Origin: Rhodoblastus acidophilus
GTDB taxonomy: Bacteria > Pseudomonadota > Alphaproteobacteria > Rhizobiales > Beijerinckiaceae
DNA: 33,192 nucleotides
Assembly: GCF_900187365.1 (NCBI RefSeq)
Contig: NZ_FYDG01000020.1
Location: forward strand, 1-33,192
Reading direction: 5' to 3'
Shown here: piece after piece, positions 1-9,069 of the stretch
Numbering within the stretch: position 1 is the stretch's first letter
Layout of the letters: every line of letters starts with the position of its first letter
The notes under the pieces: generated by a model
What the model was told of the DNA's origin: nothing
The model's database searches: none
What the model saw: only the letters and a program-made list of their open reading frames with translations
Position numbers and translations under genes: made by a program

Positions 1-94
1 GATGGCGAAAGCTCAATTCGCCATCCTGTTCCCGGATCGGTTCAGCTTGGCATGAAAACGGAACCCGCCTTCACACGGAATTCCTGACAGTCTC
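1..94 (+). repeat. 94-bp extragenic repeat, copy 1
   Basis: This sequence recurs in inverted orientation at 33069-33162 with 93 of 94 bases identical; the one difference is at base 66 (C here, G in the other copy). The repeat begins with a perfect 9-bp stem (1-9 pairing with 17-25, 7-nt loop). It also has a second stem, 39-43 with 61-65, and a small palindrome at 77-84. In the other copy the changed base extends the second stem by one pair, which fits a structured, dispersed extragenic element of the MITE or BIME kind. No open frame of note lies inside it. Its position at base 1 suggests that the assembly broke here. Confidence 0.85.
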
Positions 95-200
95 CGCCGT
101 TTCAAAATAATTTCACGCCATTTGCAAAAAAATGCGGGCGGGCGCGCAACAATGCCGCGTTCGCATCCGTACATGAAGCGTCTCGCGCAAGGATCAGACC

Positions 201-1124
201 ATGCTTATTCGCATTCTCTCGGACCGCCCGGCCGCTTCCAGTGAAATCACGCCCCAGTCCATCTGGTTGAGGCGGCGCGATTTTCTCGGCGCCGGGGCTG
301 CGCTCGGCCTGGGGCTGGCTCCTGCATTCGCCGCGCCGTCGCCCTATTCCACCGATGAAAAGCCCAACAGCCTGTCGGATATCACCGGCTACAACAATTT
401 CTACGAGTTCGGCGTCGACAAGAGCGATCCCGCCGCCCGCGCCGGCGCGCTCAAGACCAAGCCCTGGACGCTGCGGATCGACGGGCTGGTGGAAAAGCCC
501 GCCGATTACGCTCTGGAGGATTTCCTCAAGCCGTTCGCGCTGGAGGAGCGCATCTACCGGATGCGCTGCGTCGAGGGCTGGTCCATGGTCATTCCCTGGC
601 TCGGCTTTCCCCTGGCCGAGGCGCTCAAGCGGGCCAAGCCGACGTCGGCGGCGAAATATGTCGCGTTCGAGACGCTGTACCGGCCCGAGGAAATGCCGGG
701 AACGCGCGGCTTCCCGCGCATCATTCCCTGGCCCTACCGCGAGGGGTTGCGTTTGGACGAGGCCATGCACCCGCTGACCCTGCTCGCCGCCGGCCTTTAT
801 GGCGCGCCGCTGCCAAACCAGAACGGCGCGCCGCTGCGGCTGGTCGTCCCGTGGAAATATGGGTTCAAGGGCGTCAAGTCGATCGTGCGCATGACCTTGG
901 TCGCGGAGCAGCCGCAAACCTCGTGGAACATGATCGCGTCGGACGAATATGGCTTTTTCGCCAATGTGAATCCGCAGGTCGATCATCCCCGCTGGAGTCA
1001 GGCGACGGAGCGCCGCATCGGGGAGGGCGGCTTTTTCGCCAAGCGGCGGCCGACGTTGATGTTCAACGGCTACGATTCCGTCGCCAGCCTGTATTCCGGC
1101 ATGGATTTGAAGGCGAATTACTGA
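201..1124 (+). CDS. msrP: Protein-methionine-sulfoxide reductase, molybdenum catalytic subunit MsrP
   Basis: This is the periplasmic molybdopterin enzyme that reduces methionine sulfoxide in oxidised envelope proteins; it receives electrons from the haem membrane protein MsrQ. The N-terminus carries a Tat signal (R24-R25-R26-D-F-L, then a hydrophobic Gly/Ala stretch ending near AFA), needed to export the folded cofactor protein. The expected molybdenum-ligand cysteine is C123 in RCVEGWSM. The C-terminal part has the family's [15 protein letters not shown] motif. The length, 307 aa, is normal. The ATG at 201 has AAGGA at 190-194. The stop overlaps the msrQ start (ATGA), so the pair is translationally coupled. 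Confidence 0.95.
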   Translation: MLIRILSDRPAASSEITPQSIWLRRRDFLGAGAALGLGLAPAFAAPSPYSTDEKPNSLSDITGYNNFYEFGVDKSDPAARAGALKTKPWTLRIDGLVEKPADYALEDFLKPFALEERIYRMRCVEGWSMVIPWLGFPLAEALKRAKPTSAAKYVAFETLYRPEEMPGTRGFPRIIPWPYREGLRLDEAMHPLTLLAAGLYGAPLPNQNGAPLRLVVPWKYGFKGVKSIVRMTLVAEQPQTSWNMIASDEYGFFANVNPQVDHPRWSQATERRIGEGGFFAKRRPTLMFNGYDSVASLYSGMDLKANY

Positions 1125-1723
1125 TGAAGCGCGGTTTTCCCGTCTGGGCGGTCTATGCCCTGGGTTTCGTTCCGGCCGTGGCCGCTTTTGGCGCGGGACT
1201 CGCTGGGCTGACCGGGCCGGACCCGATCCGCGCGCTCGAACAAAGCCTGGGGCTGTGGGCGCTGCGCTTCCTGCTCGCCGCGCTCTGCGTGACGCCGCTG
1301 CGGCGTTTCGCCGGGCTCAACCTGCTGCGCTATCGCCGCGCGCTGGGGCTGCTGAGCTTTTATTACGCCAGCCTGCATCTCCTGGCCTTCATCGGCCTCG
1401 ACCACAGCTTCGCCTGGGCCGAGATCGGCCGGGAAATTCTGAAAAAACCTTACGCCTTCATCGGCATGGCCTGTCTGCTGCTGCTGATCCCGCTGGCGGC
1501 CACCTCGACCAACGCCATGATCAAGCGTCTCGGCGCGAAAAACTGGACGCGGCTGCACAAGCTGGTCTATCCGGCGGCGGCGCTGGCCGTCGCGCATTTC
1601 ATCTTCGCGGTGAAGAGCTGGCCGCTCGAACCCCTGCTTTACGCCGCCGCCGCCGTGGCGTTGCTCGCCGCGCGGCTGGCGCCGAAACGCCGGCCCTCAC
1701 TCGAACAGGCCGGCAAGGCCTGA
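1124..1723 (+). CDS. msrQ: MsrQ, haem-binding membrane subunit of the MsrPQ system
   Basis: This is a 199-aa inner-membrane b-type cytochrome that passes electrons from the respiratory chain or flavin reductase to MsrP. It is mostly hydrophobic, with about six predicted helices. Candidate haem-ligand histidines are H85 (YASLHLLAF), H145 (RLHKLVYP) and H158 (AVAHFIF), matching the family's spacing. The ATG at 1124 shares bases with the msrP stop codon (ATGA). An in-frame reading extends further upstream inside msrP but would lack the membrane-protein start, so 1124 is preferred. The last 27 bases overlap the end of the convergent NRAMP transporter gene. Confidence 0.94.
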   Translation: MKRGFPVWAVYALGFVPAVAAFGAGLAGLTGPDPIRALEQSLGLWALRFLLAALCVTPLRRFAGLNLLRYRRALGLLSFYYASLHLLAFIGLDHSFAWAEIGREILKKPYAFIGMACLLLLIPLAATSTNAMIKRLGAKNWTRLHKLVYPAAALAVAHFIFAVKSWPLEPLLYAAAAVALLAARLAPKRRPSLEQAGKA

Positions 1724-2944
1724 ATAGACGGCGAAGGCCGAGGCGACGGCGATCACCGCCGCGCAGAGAGCGGCATGGACGCCGCGCAGGCGAAAAGGCG
1801 GGGGCAGGCGGCGCGCTAGCAAATAAAGGAAGCCGAGCACGAACGGCAGCAGCAGGGCGTTCATCACCTGCACGCCGACGCTGAGCGACACCAGGTTGAG
1901 GCCGGAGGCGACCACAAGGCCGCAGACGATCAGGGTGGCGGCATAGGCGCCGTAGAACCAGGGCGCCTCGCTCGGCTTGTTGTCGAGGCTGCATTTGACC
2001 CCCAACATCTCGCTCAAGGTGCGCGCGGCGGTCAGGGTGACGACAATCGCCGCCACCAGCGCCGCGCCGGTCATGCCCAGGCCGAACAGCAGCTTGCCGC
2101 CAAACTCCCCAAGAAACGGCGTGATCGCCTCGGCGATGCGCTCGACCGTGTCGAGATCGGCGGCCTGGCCGGACTGGCCGAGCGTCGCGGCGGTGGCGAC
2201 CAGCACGGCGGCCATGATGATCTGCGTCAGCACCGCCCCGACGATCGTGTCGAGCCGCGCGGCGGGAAGGTCGGCCGGCGTCAGTTTCTTCTCCACCACG
2301 GCGCTCTGCTGGAAGAACACCATCCACGGCATGATCACCGCGCCGATGTTGGCGGCGACGAGATAGAGATATTTTTCATTGCCGAACGGGATGTCGGTCG
2401 CCTGCGCCGCCACCGCCGCCGGATCGGGACGGGCGAGCAGCACCACGGCGAGGAACACCAGCTCGAAGGCCCCGATCGCCATGGCGATGCGCTCGACGGT
2501 GCGATAGGAATGCGACCAGGCCATGGCGATGAGCGCGCCCACCACCAGCGCCATGGTGAGCGGCGCCGACAGGCCGAGCAGGGCGCCGACGCCCGCGAGG
2601 CCCGCCAGTTCGGTCAGCAGCGCGCCGAGACAGCACACCAGCAGGGTCGAAACCGAGAACCAGGCCCAGAACCGGCCGAAATGATGTGAAATCAGATAGG
2701 CGTGGCCCTGGCCGGTGACGGTTCCAAGCCGCACCGTCAGCTCCTGCACCACATAGAGCACAGGCACGAGAAACAGTTGCAGCCACAACAGGCGATAGCC
2801 CCAGACCGCGCCGCTCTGCGCGGCGGTGATCACGCTGCCGGCGTCGGTGTCGGCCAGCATCACCACCATTCCCGGGCCGGCTACGGCGAAAAAGCGGCCG
2901 AGGCCGGGTTTTCTCAGGGAGAGGGGTTCGTCCAAAGCCGTCAT
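1697..2944 (-). CDS. NRAMP-family divalent metal transporter with variant metal-site motif
   Basis: This 415-aa polytopic membrane protein belongs to the NRAMP/MntH superfamily of proton-coupled divalent cation transporters. The first helix has the family context GPGMVV, then D34-A-G-S37 where classical Mn/Fe transporters have Asp-Pro-Gly-Asn. Helix 6 reads IGAVIMPWMVFF: the metal-binding Met is kept, but the usual following His is Trp. This suggests a divergent clade, so the substrate (Mn, Fe, Mg or other) cannot be assigned. I chose ATG 2944, which starts MTALDEPLSL, over in-frame upstream codons because the preceding residues are charged and non-family-like. It is convergent with msrQ. Confidence 0.85.
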   Translation of the reverse strand: MTALDEPLSLRKPGLGRFFAVAGPGMVVMLADTDAGSVITAAQSGAVWGYRLLWLQLFLVPVLYVVQELTVRLGTVTGQGHAYLISHHFGRFWAWFSVSTLLVCCLGALLTELAGLAGVGALLGLSAPLTMALVVGALIAMAWSHSYRTVERIAMAIGAFELVFLAVVLLARPDPAAVAAQATDIPFGNEKYLYLVAANIGAVIMPWMVFFQQSAVVEKKLTPADLPAARLDTIVGAVLTQIIMAAVLVATAATLGQSGQAADLDTVERIAEAITPFLGEFGGKLLFGLGMTGAALVAAIVVTLTAARTLSEMLGVKCSLDNKPSEAPWFYGAYAATLIVCGLVVASGLNLVSLSVGVQVMNALLLPFVLGFLYLLARRLPPPFRLRGVHAALCAAVIAVASAFAVYSGLAGLFE

Positions 2945-3026
2945 CGCCGCGCGCCTCAAATCATTTGGTCCAGTGTGATGTTCGCGGCGTCGGTCGGCAA
3001 TGGCGCTGCTTAAGTCCGGACCTTTT

Positions 3027-3233
3027 TCAATCTTGCTCGGACCCATCCGCCGCCGCATCGTCGTCGGCAGGCGCGCCGGCGATCGAATAGGAATTGTTCA
3101 GCCAGCGATGCAGGTCGACGTCGGCGCAGCGCTTGGAGCAGAACGGCGTGTATTTGGGATCGACCGGCTTGGAGCAGATGGCGCAGCGGGCCGGCTGCGC
3201 CTTTTTCTTGGGCTTCTGGTCGGAAGCGGTCAC
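3027..3233 (-). CDS. yacG: YacG, zinc-binding DNA gyrase inhibitor
   Basis: A 68-aa protein with the YacG zinc site: C17-A-I-C20 and C32-S-K-R-C36, followed by the conserved [14 protein letters not shown] stretch. YacG binds GyrB and inhibits gyrase. The start is a GTG at 3233 that overlaps the stop of maf (GTGA on the minus strand), so translation is coupled. The tail is acidic ([12 protein letters not shown]). It is the last gene of the infA-maf-yacG cluster, an arrangement common in alphaproteobacteria. Confidence 0.92.
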   Translation of the reverse strand: MTASDQKPKKKAQPARCAICSKPVDPKYTPFCSKRCADVDLHRWLNNSYSIAGAPADDDAAADGSEQD

Positions 3234-3871
3234 GCCGACGCTCCCGCCGCCCACGCGGCGTCCGAGGGGAATCCCAGTCCGTCCAGCAGCGCCCGCGTCT
3301 CGTAAAGCGGCAGGCCGACCACGGCGCTGTAGGAGCCGACCAGCTTGACCACGAAGCCGCCGGCGAGGCCCTGGATGGCGTAGCCGCCGGCCTTGCCCGC
3401 CCATTCGCGCGAGGTCAGATAGGCGGAGATTTCGCGCGACGACAGCCGCTTGAAGCGCAGGCGCGCCTCCACCAGCCGCGAACGGTCGCGCCCCTGGGGG
3501 TCGATCACGGTGACGCCGGTATAGACCCGGTGCGCCCGGCCCGACAGCAGCCGCAGGCAATCCTCGGCTTCGTCGAGGGTTTCGCATTTCGGAAGGATGC
3601 GCCGTCCGACGCAGACCACGGTGTCCGCGCCCACGACATAGCAGGGGGACAGATCGGTCCGGGCGCGCGCGACTTGCGCGCCAGCCTGCGCCTTCTCCAG
3701 CGCCAGCCGCGCCGCCAGCTTGCGCGGCGATTCGTTGCGTCCGGGCGTTTCGTCGAGATCGGCGGGCAGGAGCGCGTCAGGCTCGATCCCGATTTGCTGC
3801 AGGAGAGCGAGACGGCGCGGCGAGCCGGAGGCGAGCGCGAGGCGCGCTTTGCGGGTAGGGTCTTCCAGCAA
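3230..3871 (-). CDS. maf: Maf-like nucleoside triphosphate pyrophosphatase
   Basis: A 213-aa Maf/HAM1-fold enzyme that hydrolyses non-canonical or selected nucleoside triphosphates (dTTP/UTP or m7GTP, depending on subfamily) to monophosphates. The N-terminus has the signature [10 protein letters not shown] (S15-R20). VVGADTVV carries the likely catalytic Asp, and [15 protein letters not shown] is the usual C-terminal motif. The start appears to be TTG at 3871, only 3 bases after the infA stop, with no strong ribosome-binding site, so it probably relies on coupling with infA. The subfamily is not resolved. Confidence 0.92.
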   Translation of the reverse strand: MLEDPTRKARLALASGSPRRLALLQQIGIEPDALLPADLDETPGRNESPRKLAARLALEKAQAGAQVARARTDLSPCYVVGADTVVCVGRRILPKCETLDEAEDCLRLLSGRAHRVYTGVTVIDPQGRDRSRLVEARLRFKRLSSREISAYLTSREWAGKAGGYAIQGLAGGFVVKLVGSYSAVVGLPLYETRALLDGLGFPSDAAWAAGASA

Positions 3872-3874
3872 GGC

Positions 3875-4093
3875 TTATTTGAAACGATAGGTGATGCGGC
3901 CCTTGGTGAGGTCGTAGGGCGTCATCTCCACCAGAACGCGATCGCCGGTGAGCACGCGAATGCGGTTCTTGCGCATCTTGCCGGCGGTGTGAGCGATGAT
4001 TTCGTGATCGTTGTCGAGCGTCACGCGAAAGGTGGCGTTGGGCAGCAATTCGCTGACGACACCTGGAAATTCAAGAAGTTCTTCCTTCGACAT
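3875..4093 (-). CDS. infA: Translation initiation factor IF-1
   Basis: A 72-aa single-domain S1/OB-fold protein that occupies the ribosomal A site during initiation. The start [13 protein letters not shown], the central [14 protein letters not shown] and the end [12 protein letters not shown] are diagnostic. The start is ATG 4093. Although the frame stays open upstream to 4186, that extension is not family-like. It is first in a tight minus-strand cluster with maf and yacG. Confidence 0.98.
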   Translation of the reverse strand: MSKEELLEFPGVVSELLPNATFRVTLDNDHEIIAHTAGKMRKNRIRVLTGDRVLVEMTPYDLTKGRITYRFK

Positions 4094-4394
4094 CTGGTTC
4101 CTGTCACTGGTCGGCTTCGCCCTTCCCTCCTGCTTCAGGAGGAGAAAAAGACGCTTGTCTTCGGCGCGCGGGCCGCGCAAAATCAAAGTTCACGGCGGTT
4201 CACGCACGCCAACGCCGATGGCGCAACAAGGGCGGATCGGGCGTGGCGGGGTGTGTGAGCGAGCTGATCGCGCTGATATTCGCCGGGCTATAACAAATTG
4301 TGGCCCGCCTGCCAATGGCGAGCGGAGAGGATCACGCGAGTCTTTTCTCTCGGGCGAGCGTTTGGCTTCTGTCAATAAGAAGGCGGTGTGACTC
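4094..4394. other. Intergenic region between divergent infA and phasin-like gene
   Basis: About 300 bases between divergent starts at 4093 (minus) and 4395 (plus). It must hold the promoters of both genes. I see no convincing sigma-70 boxes, RNA gene or conserved ORF; frames open here in several directions look like composition artefacts. Confidence 0.6.
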
Positions 4395-4763
4395 ATGGAT
4401 GACATTTTTGCCCTCAACCGGCGGCTGGCGCGGTCCTGGTGGGATATGACGGAAGCGACCTTCGCGGCGTCGGCGACGATCGCGGCGCGGCTGCCGATGA
4501 TCGCGGCGGCGGCCAGCGGCTTTGGTTCTCGCCGGGCGCAGCGCGAGACCCATGAAATGGTCGCCGAAAAGATCATGGCGGCGGCCGAAGGCGCGCAGGC
4601 GGGGGCGCTTCAGACGGCCAAGGCGACGTTGAAGGTGATGACGGGCGAGAATGATCCGACGGCGATGGCGCATCATATGTTCGATGTGGCGGACGCGACG
4701 ATGCGTCCGGCCCGGCGCAAGGCCTGCGCCAATGCGCGGCGCCTGTGGTCGCGCAGCGGATGA
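4395..4763 (+). CDS. Small phasin-like protein
   Basis: A 122-aa Ala- and Met-rich, apparently all-helical protein with no signal peptide. Amphipathic stretches (TFAASATIAARLPMIAAAAS; HEMVAEKIMAAAEGAQAG) resemble phasins, proteins that coat polyhydroxybutyrate granules, many of which are short helical proteins in Rhizobiales. The C-terminus is basic (ARRKACANARRLWSRSG). No catalytic motif is seen. The phasin assignment is inferred from composition and length only; a PHB-depolymerase-like esterase elsewhere in the window is weak supporting context. The ATG at 4395 has only a distant GAAGG upstream. Confidence 0.6.
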   Translation: MDDIFALNRRLARSWWDMTEATFAASATIAARLPMIAAAASGFGSRRAQRETHEMVAEKIMAAAEGAQAGALQTAKATLKVMTGENDPTAMAHHMFDVADATMRPARRKACANARRLWSRSG

Positions 4764-4850
4764 CGGAATTTTGAAAATGGCGCCTCGGGGGGCTGGACAA
4801 GCCCCGAAGCGCTTTCTATAAGGCGCGTGCTTCGGCGATGAGCCGCAGCC

Positions 4851-4926
4851 GCCCAGGTAGCTCAGTTGGTAGAGCATGCGACTGAAAATCGCAGTGTCGG
4901 TGGTTCGATTCCGCCCCTGGGCACCA
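4851..4926 (+). tRNA. tRNA-Phe (GAA)
   Basis: A full cloverleaf of 76 nt. The acceptor stem is GCCCAGG with CCTGGGC; the D arm starts GCTC and closes with GAGC. The anticodon stem TGCGA/TCGCA encloses loop CTGAAAA with anticodon GAA at 4884-4886. The T arm is GGTGG-TTCGATT-CCGCC, and CCA is genomically encoded at 4924-4926. I looked for a repeat of its 3' end near the island's left edge (11-13 kb) and saw none. Confidence 0.97.
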
Positions 4927-5083
4927 CGCCCTTCTTGACCGTTCCTATGACCTGCGCCAGCGTGAAGCCGTTTCGGCTTTCTGACGCTTCGGACCGATAG
5001 GCCGCTTTCTGCGGCCCCGTTGGAACGGACGGCGCCGGCGCCTGTTGCAGCCAAACGATTTCGCCTTTCAGGAGAGGCTCGTC

Positions 5084-6085
5084 ATGGCTGACGACACCAC
5101 CGGACAATCCCGACGCACAATCCTTGGCGGCATGACTTTTGGCGGCATGACCGGGAGCCTGTTCGCCGCCGGCGCGGCGCAGGCCGCGCCCGGGACGCAA
5201 GACCAGGTCCCGCCCAATCCCGTCACGGAATATCCGCGCCCGCCCTTCGCCCGGCAGCAGCAGCCCTGGCCCGGGCTCGCCTCGCTCATGAATCCGCCGC
5301 CCGATCACGGCGAGACATCCTATCGCGGGTCGGGACGGCTGCTTGGCCGCAAGGCGCTGATCACGGGCGGCGATTCCGGCATAGGCCGCGCGGCGGCCAT
5401 CGCCTACGCGCGCGAGGGCGCCGACGTCGCCATCAATTATCTTCCCGCCGAGGAATCCGACGCGCAGGAGGTGGCGGCGTTGATTCGCGCCGCCGGGCGC
5501 AAGGCGGTGGCGCTGCCCGGCGATCTGCGCAGCGAGGAGTTCTGCACGAAACTCGTCACGGATGCGGCCGCGAATCTGGATGGTCTCGACATTGTCGTGA
5601 GCAATGCTGCGCGTCAGGTCTGGCAGCCGTCGATTGAGAAAATTTCGACGCAGCAATTCGACGACACGTTCAAGACCAACGTCTACGCCATGTTCTGGAT
5701 CCTCCGCGCCGCCGCGCCGCTGCTCAAGCCCGGTTCGGCGATCATCGCCACCGCGTCCGTCAACGCCTACGAGCCGAGCCGGGGCCTGCTCGACTACGCC
5801 GCCACCAAGGGCGCGATCATGATCTTCGTCAAGGCTTTGGCGAAACAGATGGCCGAGCGCGGCGTGCGCGTCAACGCGGTGGCGCCCGGCCCGATCTGGA
5901 CGCCGCTGCAGCCGAGCGGCGGCCAGCCGCCGGAGGCGCTGTCCGAATTCGGCGCGGATACGCCGATGCAGCGGCCCGGCCAGCCCGCCGAACTGGCGCC
6001 GCTCTACGTGCTGCTCGCCAGCCATGAAGCGACCTTCACCACCGGACAGGTTTTCGGCGCCGCCGGAGGGCGGGGCGGGCCATGA
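5084..6085 (+). CDS. Tat-signal short-chain dehydrogenase/reductase
   Basis: A 333-aa SDR oxidoreductase of the group related to bacterial general-stress SDRs that have an N-terminal extension before the Rossmann fold. The cofactor motif is T94-G-G-D-S-G-I-G101; the NAA motif is at N174. The catalytic S225, Y238 and K242 (YxxxK) are intact. The first 40 residues look like a Tat signal: R10-R11-T-I-L, a Gly/Met/Ala core, then AAQAAPG, which would place an NAD(P)-dependent enzyme in the periplasm. The start is ATG 5084, with GGAGAGG at 5071-5077. Its substrate is unknown. Confidence 0.85.
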   Translation: MADDTTGQSRRTILGGMTFGGMTGSLFAAGAAQAAPGTQDQVPPNPVTEYPRPPFARQQQPWPGLASLMNPPPDHGETSYRGSGRLLGRKALITGGDSGIGRAAAIAYAREGADVAINYLPAEESDAQEVAALIRAAGRKAVALPGDLRSEEFCTKLVTDAAANLDGLDIVVSNAARQVWQPSIEKISTQQFDDTFKTNVYAMFWILRAAAPLLKPGSAIIATASVNAYEPSRGLLDYAATKGAIMIFVKALAKQMAERGVRVNAVAPGPIWTPLQPSGGQPPEALSEFGADTPMQRPGQPAELAPLYVLLASHEATFTTGQVFGAAGGRGGP

Positions 6086-6303
6086 CGGCCCCGCGTCCAT
6101 AGACGCGCGCGAAATATTGCGGCGCACGCGCCATCAAGTCGCCACAGATCTGCGCGAAGCCTTTGATTAGACAGCGCAACGCCTGCGACATTCACCCGAT
6201 GGAAATTGTCCCCGAAGCGGCCGCCCAAGGCCGCCGGCATTGCCGCCTGTCTCAAGAATCATCTTTGGGGAGGCCGCGCTTCGAACGCCCTTCGAAGCGC
6301 CGT

Positions 6304-6319
6304 GAGGCGAGGTGGTTTG
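6304..6319 (+). promoter_or_regulatory. Ribosome-binding site supporting a TTG start of the hybrid kinase
   Basis: GAGG at 6304-6307 and AGG at 6310-6312 lie 4-9 bases before TTG 6317. No in-frame ATG exists in the N-terminal region; the other candidates, TTG 6206 and GTG 6302, have weaker upstream sequence. This decides the start chosen for the kinase. Confidence 0.5.
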
Positions 6320-9031
6320 ATTTCCGACGACATAGACAAGCGCGCGTTCAGGCGGATTCTGGATGCGTCGGCTGCATGGCGCGCGCGCGCGCCGCTGACG
6401 TGGGCGTTCGGCGTCGGTCTGCTGTTCGCCGTTTTGGGAGCCTTGCTGCGCGCCGCTGTCCTGGGCGTGGACCTGGATCGCGCGGCCTATCTGACCTTCT
6501 GGCCCGGCGTGACGATCGCCGCCCTCATCGGCGGCGTTCCCGCCGGGGCGTGGGCCGTCGCGCTCTCGGCGGTCGCCGTGCATTCCACCTTCATTCCGCT
6601 GCGCGATGTCAACGATTGGCTCGGACTCGGCATGTTCCTGGCCATGGGCGGCTTGATCTCCGGCGCGGTCGAACTGTGCCTGAGCGCGCGTTCGCGGATG
6701 CTGGCGGCGGTCGAAACGCAATCGGCCAAGTCGCATCTCGCGGCCATTGTCGAAGGTTCGGCCGACCCCATTCTCAGCAAGGATCTGAACGGAATCATTC
6801 TCAGCTGGAACGCGGCGGCGTGCCGGCTGTTCGGCTATGAGGCGGAGGAAATCGTCGGCCGCTCGATCACCCTGCTGATTCCTTCGGACATTGTGGCGGA
6901 GGAGCGCGAGATTATCGGCAAGCTGCGGCGGGGCGAGCGCATCGACCACTACGAGACGCGCCGTCTCGCCAAGGACGGCCGCGCGCTGGAGGTCGCCCTG
7001 ACCATTTCGCCGATTCGCGACGGCGAGGGGAAAATTGTCGGCGCCTCCAAGATCATTCGCGACATTTCGCAGCGACGGCGCGACGAGCAGCGGCTGCGCA
7101 CGGCGCAGCAGCGCGTCGAACTGGCGACGGCGATCACGGGCGCCGGCGTCTGGGAATGGAATCTGCAGACCAACGAGAGCGTCTGGGATGCGCAGATGTT
7201 TCGCATCTACGGCCTCGCGCCGACGCCGGACGGCGCGGTGGGATACGACGTCTGGGCCCGCGCCGTGCTGCCCGAGGATTTGCCCCGCCAGGAAGACCTT
7301 TTGCGCGCGTGCGCGGGGGCGTGCGGCGTCGGCCGCCGCCAGTTCCGCATCCGGCGCCCGGACGGCGTCATCCGGGTGATCGAGGCGGTCGAGACCGTCA
7401 GGTGCAACGCGTGCGGCGTCGTCGAGAGTTTCGTCGGCGTCAACCTCGACGTCACCGAGGCGCGGCGGGCCGAGCAGGCGCTGCGGCTCAGCCAGGCGCG
7501 CCTGCGGCACGCGGCCAATGCGGCCGGCCTGACCTATGTTCAGTTCGATCTGCGCGACCGTCGGGTTCAGGTGGCGGAGAATTTTGGACGGGTGATGGGT
7601 TATGCGCCGCTCACCCCGCCCGACGGCGGGCCGCTGGACGGCGCGCGCGTGGCGCTGCTCTCGCATGTCGCCGCGCCCGACCGCGCGCATGTGTCCGGCA
7701 TGTTCGACGAGATTTTCTCCGGCCGCGGCGCGCAGGAAACGTTCCGCGTGCGCGGCGACGACGGCGCGATCCGCTGGTTCGAGGGCGTGGCCAATCCGGA
7801 GCCGGCGCGCGATGGCGAGATTCATCGCGTCTTCGCCACCCTCCTCGACGTCACCTCGGCCGTCGAGGCGCAAGCGGCGCTGGAAGCGGCCAAGGCGCTG
7901 GCCGAGCGCGCCGATCTCGCCAAGTCGAAATTCCTGGCGGCCGCCAGCCACGACCTGCGCCAGCCCGTGCAGTCGCTGGTCCTGCTGCTGGCGCTGCTCG
8001 AACGGCAGGTGCGGGAGACCGCGGCGGCCAAGACGGCGCGGCTGATGCAGCAGGCCCTCTCCGGCTTGACCGGGCTGCTGACGTCGATCCTGGACATGTC
8101 CCGGCTCGACGCCGGCGTGGTCGAAGCCGAGCCCCGGGCGGTCGATCTCGCGGAAGTCCTGCGGCGTCTGGCCGGCGAATATCGCGCCAAGGCCCAGGCC
8201 CAGGGGCTGAAGCTGCGCTGCGTCCCCGGCCGGTTCCACGTTTTCGTCGATCCGGCCCTGCTGGAGCGGGCGCTGCGCAACCTGCTGGAGAATGCGCTGC
8301 GCTACACCAAGACGGGCGCAATCCTGCTTGGGGTCCGGCGGCGGGGAGGCCTCGTCAGGATCGACGTGATCGATACGGGGATCGGCATACCCGCCGACCG
8401 GCGCGCCGACATTTTCGAGGAATTCGTTCAGGTCGGCAATCCCGGCCGCGACCTGGGGCTCGGGCTGGGGCTCGGCCTCGCCATTGTCGCGCGGCTCGCC
8501 GCCTTGATGGGCGCCGAAATCGACGTGGACTCGGCGCCGGGGCGCGGCTCGCGCTTCTCCTTGGCCCTCCCGCCGCCGGAAACGCTGGAGGAGACGGCCG
8601 GCGCCGAGAGCGACGGCGCGGCCGAAGGCGGCGGCCGACTGCTGCTGGTGGAGGATAACGCCATTCTGCTGCAAAGTCTGGAGAGCCTGACGCGAAGCTG
8701 GGGCTATGCGACGCTTGTCGCCACCGGCGGCGAGGAGGCGCTGACACAGGCCGCCGAGGCCGGATGGGATATTGACGCCATCGTCTCCGACCAGCGCCTC
8801 GGCGCCGGGCTTTCGGGGCTCGAAACCGCCCGCGAAATCCGGCGCAAGGCCCAGCGCGACATCCCGACTTTGATCCTGACCGGCGACACCGCCGCCGAGC
8901 AGATCGCTGAAATCACCTCCAGCGGCTTTGAATTGCTGCACAAACCCGCGCCGGAGGACAGCTTGCGCCACTGCCTTGCCGTGATGACGGCGGCGCGCGC
9001 CGACCGGCAGCGGCAAGCGGCCGCCTGCTGA
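6317..9031 (+). CDS. Membrane hybrid sensor histidine kinase (PAS-PAS-PAS-HisKA-HATPase-REC)
   Basis: About 904 aa from TTG 6317. The N-terminal hydrophobic helices (roughly residues 25-125) look like the membrane sensor region of DUF4118/MASE-type kinases. Three PAS-like domains follow; the first contains GIILSWNAAACRLFGY and ends with GASKIIRDISQRRR. The dimerisation domain has phospho-acceptor H545 in AAASHDLRQP. The ATPase domain has the N box around N659 (NLLENALRY) and the G box DTGIGIP. The C-terminal receiver domain starts LLLVEDNAILL, with likely phospho-acceptor D825 in IVSDQRLGAG. No DNA-binding regulator is adjacent, so its output is unknown. Confidence 0.9.
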   Translation: MISDDIDKRAFRRILDASAAWRARAPLTWAFGVGLLFAVLGALLRAAVLGVDLDRAAYLTFWPGVTIAALIGGVPAGAWAVALSAVAVHSTFIPLRDVNDWLGLGMFLAMGGLISGAVELCLSARSRMLAAVETQSAKSHLAAIVEGSADPILSKDLNGIILSWNAAACRLFGYEAEEIVGRSITLLIPSDIVAEEREIIGKLRRGERIDHYETRRLAKDGRALEVALTISPIRDGEGKIVGASKIIRDISQRRRDEQRLRTAQQRVELATAITGAGVWEWNLQTNESVWDAQMFRIYGLAPTPDGAVGYDVWARAVLPEDLPRQEDLLRACAGACGVGRRQFRIRRPDGVIRVIEAVETVRCNACGVVESFVGVNLDVTEARRAEQALRLSQARLRHAANAAGLTYVQFDLRDRRVQVAENFGRVMGYAPLTPPDGGPLDGARVALLSHVAAPDRAHVSGMFDEIFSGRGAQETFRVRGDDGAIRWFEGVANPEPARDGEIHRVFATLLDVTSAVEAQAALEAAKALAERADLAKSKFLAAASHDLRQPVQSLVLLLALLERQVRETAAAKTARLMQQALSGLTGLLTSILDMSRLDAGVVEAEPRAVDLAEVLRRLAGEYRAKAQAQGLKLRCVPGRFHVFVDPALLERALRNLLENALRYTKTGAILLGVRRRGGLVRIDVIDTGIGIPADRRADIFEEFVQVGNPGRDLGLGLGLGLAIVARLAALMGAEIDVDSAPGRGSRFSLALPPPETLEETAGAESDGAAEGGGRLLLVEDNAILLQSLESLTRSWGYATLVATGGEEALTQAAEAGWDIDAIVSDQRLGAGLSGLETAREIRRKAQRDIPTLILTGDTAAEQIAEITSSGFELLHKPAPEDSLRHCLAVMTAARADRQRQAAAC

Positions 9032-9069
9032 CTGACGACCTGTTCGCGGCCCCGCGCGTCTGGCGAACG

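Noticed and set aside
4851-4926. tRNA-Phe as integration site of the island
   Set aside because: It lies 6-8 kb from the island's left edge with ordinary chromosomal genes between, and no copy of its 3' end was seen near the edge.
4862-6127. A 421-codon minus-strand frame across tRNA-Phe and the SDR gene
   Set aside because: It is antisense to an intact SDR with all catalytic residues and crosses a tRNA; it is a composition artefact.
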